Assembly: GCA_963678675.1 (NCBI GenBank)
Contig: OY783195.1
Coordinates: 18,631,342 to 18,695,341, forward strand
Length of the DNA stretch: 64,000 nucleotides
Direction of reading: 5' to 3'
Origin: Xiphydria camelus
Taxonomy: Eukaryota > Arthropoda > Insecta > Hymenoptera > Xiphydriidae
Below are positions 10,960 through 23,160 of the stretch, in pieces (position 1 is the first letter of the stretch; every line of letters begins with the position of its first letter). The notes below the pieces were generated by a model. The model was not told the DNA's origin and did no database searches. It was given only the letters and a program-made list of their open reading frames with translations. The position numbers were made by a program, and so were the translations under genes.

Positions 10960-12829
10960 GTAAGTATTAAGATTTTAACTGGTAAGACTTGTTCAATTTT
11001 TTAAGTTAAAAATTTATCGACTGATAAGTAGATATTCATGGTGCAACGCAATTTCCCTTTCCCTTACAAGCAGTTCCGTGCTCGTAAGAAATAGAAAAAT
11101 GGGTTTTATAGAAGCTTGCATCCGAGGAAAGGAATTAATTTTTCGATAGGTAGGTACCTACATGTTCGATTTTTCCGAGAAACAAGTTTCGGATTTCTTC
11201 GACTTTCGACATACGAATAACTTTGGAATAGGAAGGGATGATCGAACTTTAATAAATTATATCTACGTACGCGAATACGGGAACAAACTTGTATTCTTCT
11301 CCGATAGCCGAGAGAAGCTGACATGGAGCAGTAAATCAGTTTATCCTACATCCATTGGAAAACCGGACCGATTCTCTCGGCATTGTTCGGCAAACAGTAA
11401 TTCATTACATTCTATGACTCTATGAGACGCGAATACATTCCTCTTCTCAACTTTATCAATTCTTCCCTCGCTTCGTCCTCCTACTACTTTCCGCCACCTC
11501 CTTACCTCGTTTTACCTCTCCTTTCCATTTCCCGATACGATATTACGGCTGCGGGAACTTTGACGGTAAAATGGAAGCCTTCCGTCGGTGCAGCATCGCA
11601 ATCACGACCCTCTTTTCTCCAGATTTATAGGGGGCGTGAGAGGGTAAGTGCGCGAATAAAGGGAAGGAATTAGGACGCGTACTATGAGTTTCAACTGTCG
11701 CGGGATTTCCGTCACCGATTCGAGCGTAGCCCATTTCGATTTGCGCATTTCTCTTTCCGCATCTATTTTCGAAAGTATCCCAGTGCCCCCCCCCCTTCTA
11801 TTTCTCTATCTATCTATCTTCCCTTCTCACTCTCTCTCGCGCTCTCCCCCCACCGCCCTTCCCCCTCTCTCACTCTCTTAGTATTCAGCTTCATCGCGCA
11901 ACTTTCGTGCGACACTCTGCTTCGCAATTTAGGCATTTCCGAAAAGCGAAAGAAGAGCAGCAGCAATCCACCCGCCCATCCACAGGTATGGGTTATTTTA
12001 TGCAAAATTAATTCTTCTACTCGACCTCCGGGCGAGCTCACGCACGGCGTTGTTTTTTGTTCTTCCTCGACTTTGCTCTTTGATTATTAACTAAAAGAGA
12101 CTTTACTGAGGCGGACGGATGGATGGAATGGGTGGAGGTATTATATTGTACAACGAGACGCGGCATAAATAAAACATATCGCTTGCGGCACAATCACCTA
12201 CAGAGTCGGGCAGCGGAAGAGACCATGTCGTACGTTAAGACGAAACAAGGAGGAGGAAAAAGGTGAGGGAAAGAAGAACGAGGGTTCCGTCCCATGTCGA
12301 CACGGAGCACAGAACACGGGAAGGCGGAATGGAAAAAACACTAACATCCGAGACATAATTTCCCGTTTCACGTCAGTTCCATGTTTCTTCTCGCGAACAA
12401 TACGGTTATCAAATAAAGCATTTTATTTTTAAAACTAGTTTATGCCTGCGACTTCGTCCGCATGGAAATCAAAACTGCCTCAAAAGTGCTCTCAAATGTT
12501 CTTGATGTTCACTGTCGATTTTTTTCATGTGAAACATCTAATGGCGCACTACGGCGCTGAGAACGGTTGTTGGCCGAGCGATTCCTGGCGTTGCAGGCAT
12601 GGCAAAACTCGAGACGCATCGGCTCTCTCCGCCACGACTCGGCGGTCCCCTTTCCCCGAGCGCTAGCTTCAGACTTACTACTACACGCCCACTGTATCAG
12701 TGTACGAAGCAGTACGGAGCGTTCACTATAGGGCTCGTGCATGCCCGAGTGGTGGCGCGGCAGTAGGCAATATTCAGTGCTACAGTGGCCGTCAACAGCA
12801 TTAAATACTTTACAAAATGTGCCTTTATA
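10960..12829. other. No gene recognised; pyrimidine-rich and GC-richer patches
   Basis: 11760-11885 is C/T-rich with a short CTAT run. 12200-12800 is GC-richer with small overlapping ORFs lacking motifs. It could include host regulatory or exonic sequence, but nothing supports a specific call. Confidence 0.4.
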
Positions 12830-13145
12830 CAGAATGTCCCGCGCAGAACCGACCAGTTGTAGGGACCTTGAAATTTACCTTCGGCCAGGCTTGGTCGGTA
12901 CTCGAGTCATTTATACCGGTAGAAGTCGAGTCGGTAGTTAAAGTTGGTGTCAATTCGGGAGATCGAAGCATCTAACCTCGAAATCGTGAATTTGTGAATG
13001 ATGGAAATTACTTACCATTATTCACAAATTCACGATTTCGAGGTTAGACGTCTATCGGTATAAATGACTCGAGTACCGACCAAGTCCGGCCGAAGGTAAA
13101 TTTCAAGGTCCCTGCAACTGTGCGATTCTACGCGGGACATCCTGT
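12830..13145. mobile_element. Palindromic MITE, 316 bp
   Basis: The arms carry TACCTTCGGCC, TTGGTCGGTACTCGAGTCAT and CTAACCTCGAAATCGTGAAT in inverted order around a centre near 13010. The ends are CAGAATGTCCCGCG and CGCGGGACATCCTG. A diverged copy lies at 35728-36120. Confidence 0.75.
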
Positions 13146-13360
13146 ACACCCAGCATCTCAGATTCTGTCGCTAATGACTTTCTAAAATGTCATTTTTAAA
13201 CATATTAGCTAATGAACAATTACTTCTCATGCCCTCATTAGCCACGGTGGCGTTTAGCCTCATTAATGAATGCATGAGGATTGATTAATCATTGGTTAGT
13301 ACGTTTAAAAATAACATTTAAAAAATTCCTCAGCGACAGAATCCGAGACGCCGGGTGTAC
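13145..13360. mobile_element. MITE abutting the previous one
   Basis: Inverted ends GTACACCCAGCATCTCAGAT and its complement at 13341-13360 share TTCTGTCGCT; the internal arms share TTATTTTTAAAC. No coding sequence. Confidence 0.7.
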
Positions 13361-13856
13361 ATGGTGAAGTAAATAAATAAATTATTTATAGAAAAATGGA
13401 AAAGTTGATCTCTTTCGGATTCATTCCAATTAATGAAAATTTCGTTTGTGAAACCGTGAGGACGAAAGGAAAAGAACTATCTAACGAGAATCATGTGAGA
13501 AATGTTGTTGAAATACAACGACCCGGCGAATGCTCCATAATTATAGGCAAAGTACTACCGCAAACAAGTATCAACGAATCAAAATATAAAATAGATTTAA
13601 AAGTATGCTGTATACTTCTTCTTTTTCAGGGCGATTTTTGTACCCCACTATGCAACACGATGGTCTCGACTTCGGTATAATGAAAAGGCACAAAATGCGT
13701 CACGGGACGCCTGTTAGATGTGAAACATCGAAATTCTTCTTTGTAGAAAGTATGCGATAGAAAGGATGGACCACGCGTCCGTCGAAAGAACACGTGCGCC
13801 ACACAGTGGTACCAAAGACCGGTTTTCTTGGCCAAAACTCGAAAAGTGTATTAATG

Positions 13857-14165
13857 GAGGTGAAATTGAGTACTCGGGGATTTTTGGGGTCGCTGATTAC
13901 GAATCCAAGGTCAAAATTTGGAAAAACAATATGGCGGAAAGGTTCATCAAGAAGTGATCGAATCTAGGTAAAATTGAGTACTCGGGGGTTTTTGGGGTCG
14001 CTGATTACGAATCCAAAGTTAATATTTTGAAACACAATATGGCGGATCCAATATGGCGGAAAGGTTCCTCAAGAAGTGATCGAATCTAGGTGAAATTGAG
14101 TACTCGGGGGTTTTTGGGGTCGCTGATTAGGAATCCGAGGCCAGAATTGCAAAATTTGTAGATGG
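13857..14165 (+). repeat. Tandem subrepeats with GGGTCGCTGATTACGAATCC core
   Basis: Three units of about 110-125 bp, each reading GTGAAATTGAGTACTCGGGG, then TTTTTGGGGTCGCTGATTA, a CGAATCC..GTCA segment, and ATGGCGGA. Inverted copies of the same unit lie at 14700-15020. Confidence 0.8.
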
Positions 14166-14188
14166 CGCCACAATAACAAAACAACATA

Positions 14189-14410
14189 CTAATTTTCCAT
14201 ACCTAATTCTAGTGAGTCCAAATGATCGGGTATTACTTCTAACATAATTTCTTCATCAGAACCTTCTTTTGTTTGTTCCTCATTTTCTAATGTCTGCGAT
14301 TGTATTTCCAAAAGCATTGCTATAACTTCAACTGGAAGATGTAGTTTCTTTTGCTTATTAATTCTTGTCTGTAAATTTAATGTGGAAATTATGGGATCTG
14401 AGGTATCCAT
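14189..14410 (-). pseudogene. Transposase-like C-terminal fragment, unassigned family
   Basis: A 73-codon frame reads MDTSDPIISTLNLQTRINKQ, then KKLHLPVEVIAMLLE and an acidic tail (EEQTKEGSDEEIMLE) to a stop at 14189. It shares a spaced pattern with the fragment at 48951-49280: SDPxIS, a basic linker, then (L)LPxxV..(L)L and an acidic end. Both sit in elements with CACAGTGG termini, so I infer they are the tail of the protein once encoded by that family. The start codon is arbitrary because upstream coding sequence is missing. No catalytic residues are present. Confidence 0.45.
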
Positions 14411-14699
14411 AGCTCTAGGAATACATCTTCTAGATTATTTTGTCGACTGGTTTTCCTAGCGTGGAACTGCCGATCAAATTTATGAACTTTATTCAATTAT
14501 TAATAAATTTACCGCGCGGCGACCGAACAATGACGTTGGGTATTTTCCGTGTTCCGGATCTAGCGGGCAGGGGTACCGTTGCTCGCCCTTGGCCGTGTTT
14601 ATAAGTTTAAAGTTACTTGTAAAAGACATCAAATATTCCTTAGCGTTAATATACTCTACAAAAAACAGTTAAGCTTATATATTTTTTAAAACCTTGTCT

Positions 14700-15082
14700 A
14701 AAAATCCCTTCCTAGAAACCATAGCGCGACCCCGAAAACCCCCGGGTACCCGAATTAAGGGCAATACTCAATTTTACGTCGAGATTTGATCCGCTCATGC
14801 GCCGTATTGTGGTGCCATCTAGGAATTTTCCAATTCTGACCTCGGATTCATAATCAGCGACCCCGAAAACCCCCGAGTACTCAATTTCACTTAGATTCGA
14901 TCACTTCTTGAGGAACCTTTCCGCCATATTGGATCCGCCATATTGTTCTTCGAAATTTTGACTTTTGATTCGTAATCAGCGACCCCGAAGACCCCCGAGT
15001 ACCCAAATTCAGATCAATCCGTTAACTTTTCGACTTTTGGCCAGATTTTTGGCGTTTTCGCCCACTGCGTATCGTTTGTCGG
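14700..15082 (-). repeat. Inverted subrepeat array ending in GCCCACTG
   Basis: Three minus-strand units of the GGGTCGCTGAT repeat (AATCAGCGACCCCGAAAACC on plus), followed by GACTTTTGGCCAGATTTTTG and a terminus-like GCCCACTGC at 15074-15082. This is nearly the same order as 49433-49830. Confidence 0.75.
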
Positions 15083-15836
15083 AAAGTGGAAAAAACTAAC
15101 TTTTTCAAAAGGTCGCAGATATATTCGCAGGAAAAGATCATTGCATGGTATTCACAGATAGAGAGGGAATGTGCTCATAACAACCGTTTCCCCACCAAAC
15201 ATGGCCAATTTTTTAAAAGTCTACTTAAATCTTAAAATTTACCTTCATATATACAAATACACTTCAATTATGTTGAAAGTAATTTAAGAAATAAGTAATA
15301 ACACTGCAGCTTTCTGTTTATGTTTATTACAAGTATATATCTTAAGGCTGATATCCCTGTTAGCTGTATGTAAAAATTATAAAAAAGACAACAACGCCAG
15401 ACCTGCAAAGTTTGTGTACGCTCGACGAACTCCTCAAGCTAACTGACCACCGAACAAAAGTACAACTTTTCGTGACGTGAATAAACAAATGTGGCGCGCA
15501 AATACACTTCTAAAATGAAGATTCGTGAGCTATGGACTGTTTACTTGTAATGTACACACATTATAATATGTTTACGTAAATTTGAAAAAAATACTTTTGG
15601 CCAAGAAAACCGGTCTTTGGTACCACTGGCACGCCAGTGCGCATTTGTATTTACGACTGTGATACTATTAAACGGTACGAACCGTTGTGTCTAATTCAAA
15701 AAGCGCATTTAGTTTACACTCTCTTAACTCTGCCATCGGTCGCTGTTCCGTCTCGCGATAAACGGGATACAAAGAAGAATTTCGATGTTTCACATCCAAC
15801 AGGCGTCCCGTGGCGCATTTCGTGTTTTGAAAACTA

Positions 15837-16470
15837 ATTGTAAGTCGACTTTCTTGATTCTGAACACCTTCTATTTCGCATGCCAATCTTTTCCTCTTTG
15901 CTTCTTGGGTTTTCGTGGATATATTGTTTTATTTTCTTCCTTTAAAATATTCTGAAATCCTACGTAATTACACCAACACATTATTCACACAAACATGTAA
16001 AGGCGAAGTTGAACATTTACTTACAAAAACTATTGCCTGCCCTGAGTTCACTATGCGCGAGTTAGTGAAAAACTACCCTGTCCTTCTTGCGCCTTGACTC
16101 GCGTTCTCAAACTTCCCAAGTAAAGCCGATGCGAGTCACACTTATGAAATGCCTTCCAATTTACGGGAAAGTGAACTTTGTAATTTCGCCCAGTTCGAAT
16201 TCAGTACACAGCCTGACTCGAAATTCAGACCCTCTACTTTAAGCCTCAAGCTCCTACCACTCACAATCAGTAGGACACATGGGGATCTAAAGAGGACTTC
16301 TTTCTATTGAATTTATGCCCTATTTAGAACCAAAACAAAATGGTACATATTTACAATTCTTCCGCTTAGAGATCTAAAATAGGGCATATATTTAGAACCT
16401 ATAATAACCCTCCACATCCTACACAGAGAAAAGAGGTGTATACCGTACAAATTCGAGAAAGTTGATCATA
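15837..16470. other. No gene recognised
   Basis: AT-rich. A short inverted pair (ATGCCCTATTT / AAATAGGGCAT) lies at about 16315-16392. No other structure is seen. Confidence 0.5.
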
Positions 16471-16721
16471 GTGTCGGTTGAGAAGAATAGATACCTACTA
16501 TCCTATGTCCATTTTTTGAAAAATGAGTTATTGACATAATATCCTAAGTCCTATTTAATTCTAGCTTGTGCAATACTATCCAATGTCCTAAGAAGTCGTA
16601 TAGCGAACAAAATTGCCCAAAATTATCTTCTTTATAGGGCAATAAAACTTTCAAATCCGTACCTATAATACTTAAAACTAATAGAAAAGGACTTAGGATA
16701 GTATTCTTCTCAACCGATGAT
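16471..16721. mobile_element. MITE, about 250 bp
   Basis: Inverted ends: GTCGGTTGAGAAGAATA..CTATCCTATGTCC at 16473-16512, and GGACTTAGGATAGTATTCTT followed by CTCAACCGATGA at 16689-16720. No coding sequence. Confidence 0.6.
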
Positions 16722-17612
16722 AGAAAGATATACTACATAGCGTTGCGTAAAGACTCTATAAACATACGGCGCCCTTGGCCCTTCGGTCAATAGCATACAC
16801 TCTAGAGTCTACACAGCACTATGAAGAATATCGTCCTACGATGAAATTCTTCGTAATTGCACAGTATATATATTTTGCTAGGACACGTAAGAAATACAAA
16901 TTTCATTGAATACACTTTTGACATTTACAACAAAGCGACATGTCCTATTATGCCGCTACCAGATAACTAAAGCCAAATAAAAATAGGTAGAGCTTCATGT
17001 GTAGGTATACAATGCACATTTCAGTCATACAGCGAGAGGTTTTAGAGGTTCAATATAGGTTGTGTACATAATAATTAAAATTCGTAGGATGTAGATACTC
17101 ATAAGACATACAAATCGAGAAATGTAGGACCTCAAGGTCCATAAAAGGTACAAGAGGTATACACGAAGTTATTGAAGTCTTCAGTAGAATAACGGGGATG
17201 AAGAGGACCTATAGAGAGGTTCTATTTAGAATCAAAAATGTTTAAAGTAGGTTCCGAATTTCAATTCGAGAGTCATAATTTGAAGTTTGGGCCGAAGAGA
17301 CGCAAGAAGGGCCCCACAACCACGCGTGCTAAAGTGCAAACACACAATCGAGGTGCACAGGTCATCCGGTATCAAGAGCCTCGATAGAAGCTTGCGCCAA
17401 GGACTAAAAGCATATAGCGCTCTCGGCGCGAGGCTCACGGACAGGCTATATATTATAGATACGAGATGTTATTTACACCGAAAAATAATAAGGACATTTA
17501 CCTTAGTCCCGTGGTAAATGCAAACACTTTATGCACAGTATGTATATTAATCAGCGTAAACAAGAACTTTCTACATGTATAGACATATTGTCAATGGTGC
17601 TAGTTTTCTAAG
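16722..17612. other. No gene recognised
   Basis: AT-rich sequence with many short GGTC/AGGT runs, but no ORF, repeat end or RNA gene that I can support. Confidence 0.5.
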
Positions 17613-19522
17613 AGTAGGAGATGGTGGGACAAGATGAGGCGTTAAAAAAATAAACGCTGTTTAGTGGTAACTGTTCGTAATAAACAAATAAAATGTACAA
17701 GATAATATAGTCTTTAGTACACCAAAAGAAATGAAAATTTCCTACGATTTCAATTGTGTTATGCCTAGCATCGCTGAAGAGTAAAAACAGCGCCAACTCT
17801 CATCTGCAGTAGCCTCTACTGTTGGGGTTCAGTAATGCATTACCGACAAATCGCAGTAACAAATAACACAGCGCGCGGTTACGTTTACTTTCGGATGTCA
17901 CATTTGAATGTTTAGAGAAGAATGCAAATACATTTCTCATATATTCTAACAAGCTTAACAGGTAAATATTATGTTCCACGAAGTAATTAGGACTGCTGTG
18001 CGAAGAGTATGCTGTACTTTTATGATTTGTGGATAGAAAAATATTCACAAGTAGTCTCTATTGTTGATAGCTAGATCCTTCAAAATGTTTACAAGTTGTT
18101 TTAACATGCTTTACAAGTATTCGTCACCGTACACTGAGAAGAAATTCGGTAATTTCAATAAAATATAATTTGATCCTTTTAAAAAATCATTTCAATAGTC
18201 ACGGAGGAATGCTTGATACAGCGCACCAGGTCATTCTTTTAAGACGCTCACGAGATAAACCTTGACTGGTATTACTTATATGTACACATACCTAAATGTA
18301 TGTATTTAAGTTAGGAGAAGCTTAGTGAGCATGATGTCATCACTTATGGGCCACGCATATGCATGAATCTAATAGGAATCCTATTTGGTTACCCTAATAC
18401 TTGGTAGCGCCGTTAACTTGCGAACTGCTTACTAACTCGAAATAGGTTATGTTTCCTCCTAATAGGATTCTCAGAGGAATCTTACCTTACTGCGCCCTGC
18501 CTGTAGGTGGTGCCAAAAGATTGCGAGCTGTTCGCTTATTCTTAATACAAATCCTGTAAGTATTATATCTGACTAAAATCTCATTACGGCTCCCCTAATA
18601 TGCAGGAAATCCTGAATAGAATCCTATAGGCAATAGGGTTTTTCCAACTAATTTCTGCACAGAATATGTACTAGTCGAATGCTAGTTGGACCACTTGTGA
18701 GAAAGTGGAGTGGAACGTCCATCCGGTCAGTATCGTATCGACAAACTGATAAACCTCATATAACTTCAATTCAGAAACAATTCCAAATAAAAGTAGAGCC
18801 AACCGTCGTGACGGTAACTAGATATGTGTGACGAATGCCTTGGTAACCGTTGGATAGGAACGCTTACGCGTTTGAAAGATTGCAGTTCCAACTATTGTTC
18901 ATAGCATTACCCGTCAAACTGCTACGATAGCATTGTAAAGTTGCAGGTGTGACATTTATCAACATGAACTACATATCGAACCTCCGGAAGAACAATGACG
19001 CAAGTACAAATTTTGAAATTTTTTAATTAAACCCCTCAATAGTCTTAAAAATGATTTTTAAGACTATTGAGGGGTTTAGTTTAAAAATTTCAAAATTTGC
19101 ACTTGTGTCATTGTTCTTTCGGAGGTGCGATATATATCTACATCTGAAGAGTTGGATCGTTTACTACATTTATGGAACAATTGTGTACATGTAACTGATA
19201 CTTTTTCAGCAGTATAAAAATCTTTCGCAAATATTAAATTTACTAAAAAACGTTGACTAACAAGAAGCAAGTAATCGTTACTCGGGGACAAATAAATAAG
19301 ACGTTAAATTGCAGTTATCTCTAACTATGCTACGGTAATTACAATAGCAACATCTTTACTTCCGTGAAGCAATACCTATACGCAACGTTTTTATTTTTTT
19401 TCGGCGTACATTTACTTTTTAGTACAAAAGCGAAAGGAACTTAATACTTATATTTTATATAAGTTATTAACGTTTATTTAAAACATGCGGTTTATCTCGT
19501 CTTGTCCCACGGTGGCAGTAAG
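17613..19522. mobile_element. TIR element with TGGGACAAGAYGAG ends
   Basis: The left end has GGTGGGACAAGATGAGGCGT (17623) and the right end has CTCGTCTTGTCCCACGG (19496), in inverted orientation and followed inward by matching AAATAAACG. The interior (about 1.85 kb) holds only short frames and a nested palindrome at 18974-19132. The ends recall pogo-type termini such as AGGGTGGGGCAAGACGGG at 22014. No clear TA duplication was verified. Confidence 0.45.
18974..19132. mobile_element. Palindromic MITE, about 159 bp
   Basis: Nearly perfect hairpin centred at 19053. The arms run from TATCGAACCTCCGGAAGAAC through ATTTTGAAATTT to AAACCCCTCAATAGTCTTAA. Confidence 0.8.
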
Positions 19523-20842
19523 ATGGGATACCTATCATTTTCAATTATTTACACGCTGCACGCAGATATTGTTCCTATGAGCTCGTCCAATATTTTGTTG
19601 GCTGAAGAGCAGTCGGACCGTACCTATTACAATGGGGAAATGACATGAATTTTAAATCATTTGGAATTTCTGCTTAAGGCGATGTAGTAGCCTTCTTAAG
19701 ATGATATCAGATAATTTTTTCCCAAAAAAACGGGCAACAAGCGACATATTTGTAAGTTGGTTTAACAGCGGAACGCCTACTTTGTCACGTGATCGAAAAC
19801 GCTTCGTGAGTGGCTAGTCGGCTGGGTGACGTCACGGATCGTCCGCGGCAGCCGTAGTGTCTATTGCGTAGACTGCGTATGTCGGTCGTGAAAGTGTTTG
19901 CAGTGTATATTTTACTTTCAAACGCATTAGATATTGCTACTCGTACAAGGCAAAAATGGTGGAACCTGGTTTTGTTCCGTTTTTGACTCGTTTATGTTGT
20001 CCAGTTTTATAGCAGGCCAGTCAGACTTTGTTAGCGCTGAAATAAGAGGCGTTAAAGCTGCCAGGTTAGTATGACCATAATTTTCATTATTAGTAGGTAC
20101 CCCTTTCTGAATGCTAGATGCTCACCTGCCACATGTGCCATAAATCTTATAGGTAGGTAACATTAAAATAGCTAATTATCAACATCTATTACAGATCGGC
20201 GCGTAAAATTACGGAGACAATGCAATCGATAGAGTTTGGGTCACAAAAACGTTAACCGAAGTTGTAGCGCAAAATATTAAGAGTTAATCGTGCTATAAAT
20301 ATTTAAAAATCATGGATTGACGCGAGGCTAGTAAACGGTACCTCGACACGAGGCTACGTTGCGTGACGTCAGCTGCCAGAACCCCCGCCACAATGTCCAA
20401 ACTATGCTCGCAACGAGTAGATTTACCGTGGAAAACGCTCATCTAGGCCGCTAGGCTCGCCGGGTTTTTTCCGGTTGTAAAGTATTAAAAACTTTTTAGC
20501 AAGGGTAGAGTTATAAATCTGTACCCTCTCTCTCTCTTACCTTTCCTTTGCGGTAATAAATCATAGTCTTAAACTTAGGATTATAAATATCTAACATCGA
20601 GCAGTTTTTGATTATTTCAATACTCTCACTCAAGAAGTAATCGATTAAATTAATGTAGAAGTTGTCTTATCTATTATATAATTTGCTTTTGGGGAACATA
20701 ACAATGGTCCAACATTTGTTGCTACGGATTAAGGAAAAACCCCAAAAGAAAACCTTAATCAGACCAAATAATCATTATCATTCAATCTTAAATCTATGCT
20801 GATACATACATAGTTTGTAGATACAAATTACTCTTATATTCT

Positions 20843-21040
20843 ACACTGAAAAAAAAAAGAGATTAAAAATTATTCTCTGTTAGAAGGATAATCTGAGTAC
20901 GAAAGGTAAAATAGATAAAAAATTATCCTTCCAGAGTTTAAAATTTAACCTTCCTTAGGATAATTTTTGATCTATTTTACCTTTCGTACTTAGATTATCC
21001 TTCTAACGGAATAATTTTTAATCTATTTTTTCTCAGTGTA
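20843..21040. mobile_element. Palindromic MITE, about 198 bp
   Basis: Ends ACACTGAAAAAAAA and TTTTTTCTCAGTGT. The arms share GGATAATCT, AGTACGAAAGGTAAAATAGA and AAAATTATCCT. It lies just downstream of the THAP fragment's stop codon. Confidence 0.8.
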
Positions 21041-21071
21041 ATAAGATCACACAAAATCTCTCGATTCGAAC

Positions 21072-21215
21072 TTATTCGATTCTCTTCGAATGTCTATTTC
21101 GTGGAATTGCGAAGTACAACTTATCAGGTGCAGTTACCGAAGTATTTCTGCACTTTGGTACGACACAATAATAATGTCTTCGAGACGGTTTTTTTTCTGC
21201 GACACTATCGGTCAT
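21072..21215 (-). pseudogene. THAP-like zinc-finger N-terminus
   Basis: From the Met at 21215 the frame reads MTDSVAEKKPSRRHYYCVVP, then KCRNTSVTAPDKLYFAIPRN, and stops at 21072. The first cysteine pair (CVVPKC), the conserved (L)(Y)F..IP block and the following basic stretch match the start of a THAP domain (C2CH zinc finger found in P-element-type transposases and in host DNA-binding proteins). The second half with the later Cys-His pair is missing; a palindromic element begins 32 bp further on. The same frame extends upstream to 21377 without motif support. It may be a transposon exon ending at a lost splice site, or simply a broken copy. Confidence 0.5.
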
Positions 21216-21523
21216 ATTAAAGTAGGTACGTGGCACAAATTCTACAGTTCGCAATTGACCAAATTCTGGGAAAATCTGAACGAAGAATGCGCACAGCGTC
21301 AACTGCAAGCGGTAAACTTGTAGCCGGCCGGCGACTAGGGGACGATCCGTGACGTCACAGCTGCTATCTACATTCACCGCGCCGTTTCTTGTGGGCGGAG
21401 CTAAGCCGATATTTCAAAACCGATTTTTGAGCTTATTTTACGCTTAATTTCATTTTTTCAAAAAACACCTTGTTTCTAATGTTATTGTCTTTCAACACAA
21501 CATCATAACAAAATTCATGTCAT

Positions 21524-21608
21524 TTCTCCATTGGTAGAGTACGAGAGCATTTCCAGTTTCGAATCAGCCCGTCCTAAAGATCGCAGGTTCGAGTCCGGGT
21601 AGAGTATG
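21524..21608 (+). other. tRNA-like segment (possible SINE head or tRNA relic)
   Basis: The segment TTGGTAGAGTACGAG resembles a pol III A box, and CGCAGGTTCGAGTCCGGG is a good T-arm/B box about 50 bp later, preceded by CCTAAAGATC. The acceptor stem does not pair convincingly, so it is not a functional tRNA. It overlaps the right edge of the 19612-21543 element. Confidence 0.3.
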
Positions 21609-22194
21609 AAAAACGTCTGACTTTTTTTTTTCATGTTTTTAGGTTTTAATGATAATATCCAACAGCTCGTCGGTATTTAGAGAAGTATTTATTTAGGTTT
21701 CGTAACGTAATAGTAATAAAAGCGGATGTAGAGACATCTTCGAAATATATTAGATATATCTGAAGTATTACAAAAGTGACATCGGCAAGATTTCCAATAT
21801 GTTACGAGTAGATTTCCGAAACGTTTCAGTATCATTGTAGTAGTTATATTTACGGATATAAAGACGTTTCTGAGGCATAGGTATCTGAAACGTGACTCAA
21901 ACATTTCGAAAACATTATAAGCTACGTGGGAAATGTTTATGAAATTTTGTGTGCTATATGGGTTATATCATAAAATGAAGTTGAATCTCAGACTACAGTC
22001 ACTTAGAAGGGGAGGGTGGGGCAAGACGGGTTAGTTAAGGTAATCAGTCTTCCAAATTGTTAGTGTAGAAAAACGAATTAACAATAAACAACTCTAAAAT
22101 ATCTGAAAAAGAAACAGAAAAAGGCAAGATGGGGTATAACAAATTATATCAATCATTTATCATTATTTGTGAGGTTGACACAATGGACAAACGT

Positions 22195-23160
22195 GGCACA
22201 TACGTCGATTTTATAGATTTAGGCGGTCAAAAGCTATTTTTTTAAAACAAAAGAATGACAAATCCACGTCTACCGGTGGTAGTATACAGTTCCAGTAATA
22301 ATATTATACCCCCTCCACACCCCGTATTGATGCGCGAGAGTGGACACTCAGTTAGTCGGAATTCGATAGTCGCTTAACGTGTACGTACTTGTTCTCGGCG
22401 CTCCCAAAGTTACTACTTTTCTAAAGTGTATATTTATGTTCAAAGTAATTATTAATAAAAAATAGTGATGGATTGCGATAATTCAGGTAAGGACTAATGT
22501 TTTGTAATAGTAATTATTTTGGTTTTTTGTATTTATTTATTGTAAAAGGGTCTTTAACGTATTTCAGTGTCCGTCCCTGTAATAATTTCTTTGACGTTCT
22601 ATTTTTAACATATTTAACTGTGTATCACTAAAAGAATTAGCCGCGGAAACACGCGTTTTTTCAAATTAAGATAATTTGAAATTTTAGAGTCAAAATTGAG
22701 CAAAATTAATTTTTGCTCAATGTAATTTAGATATATATCATAGGGGCTTTTATTAAGTTCAGATCATCTCATTAGCTGTATGAGACAAATAAAAAAACCC
22801 TCACACAAAGCATTCCTACATGAAACAATAGAGCTTCTGATGTCAGCCGCACCAAATAAAGCGCTATTAGAGGAATGATCTGAAAGTGAGGATGACATCA
22901 TTATTTAATCTTGTGATGATGATTAGATCACGTTATGTTTATTGCGTTCTATAGCCGTATTACGTTATTTTACAAAGTTGCCCTTAAAATCCTTACTGCA
23001 TATTATTTTTTTGTGTAAAAATCTTGATATTAATAAAATAATCACAGTAAAAATAGTTCTTTTTTTTATTTTATATCATACCTACCAACATAGAACTGGA
23101 ATATTTAAAAAAATATTTCTGACCGCCTAAATCTGTAAAATCTACGTATGTGCGTGGGTA
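22195..23160. mobile_element. TIR element, about 0.97 kb, no intact ORF
   Basis: Inverted arms of about 50 bp: GCACATACGTCGATTTTATA, then GATTTAGGCGGTCA, AAAGCTATTTTTTTAA (22195-22245), and the complement at 23103-23157. Inside, MDCDNSG followed by a GT donor-like site (22467-22490) and a degraded frame MSAAPNKALLEE, stop, SESEDDII near 22830-22905 could be exon remnants of a transposase. I cannot assign the family. Confidence 0.45.

Larger units (their letters stand above)
13687..15836. mobile_element. Composite repeat element with GGGTCGCTGAT subrepeats
   Basis: Outer inverted arms (13687-13850 and 15594-15836) share ACGGGACGCCTGTT, ATGTGAAACATCGAAATTCT and CAGTGGTACCAAAGACCGGT. The inner boundary is CACAGTGG (13802) and CCACTG (to 15628), the terminal signature shared with the elements at 47431 and 50307. 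Inside are subrepeat arrays on both strands (13857-14165 and 14700-15082) and a transposase-like C-terminal ORF. The right-hand array ends at 15082 in GCCCACTGC, apparently a nested partial copy of the 47431-49830 family. Confidence 0.65.
19612..21543. mobile_element. TIR element carrying a THAP-like fragment
   Basis: Inverted matches link the two sides: AATGGGGAAATGACATGAAT (19632) with ATTCATGTCATTTCTCCATT (21510), and TGACGTCACGGATCGTCC (19829) with GGACGATCCGTGACGTCA (21340). The interior contains a short THAP-like coding piece on minus and a nested palindrome at 20843-21040. The exact termini are unclear. Confidence 0.45.

Noticed and set aside
13857..15020. Possible CRISPR-like array of regular units
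   Set aside because: Animal nuclear DNA, long diverged units on both strands and no spacer/repeat organisation; it is transposon-internal repetition.
18360..18660. Possible MITE from paired AATAGGAATCCTATT-like words
   Set aside because: Only short, imperfect inverted matches; the arms do not extend and no ends could be defined.
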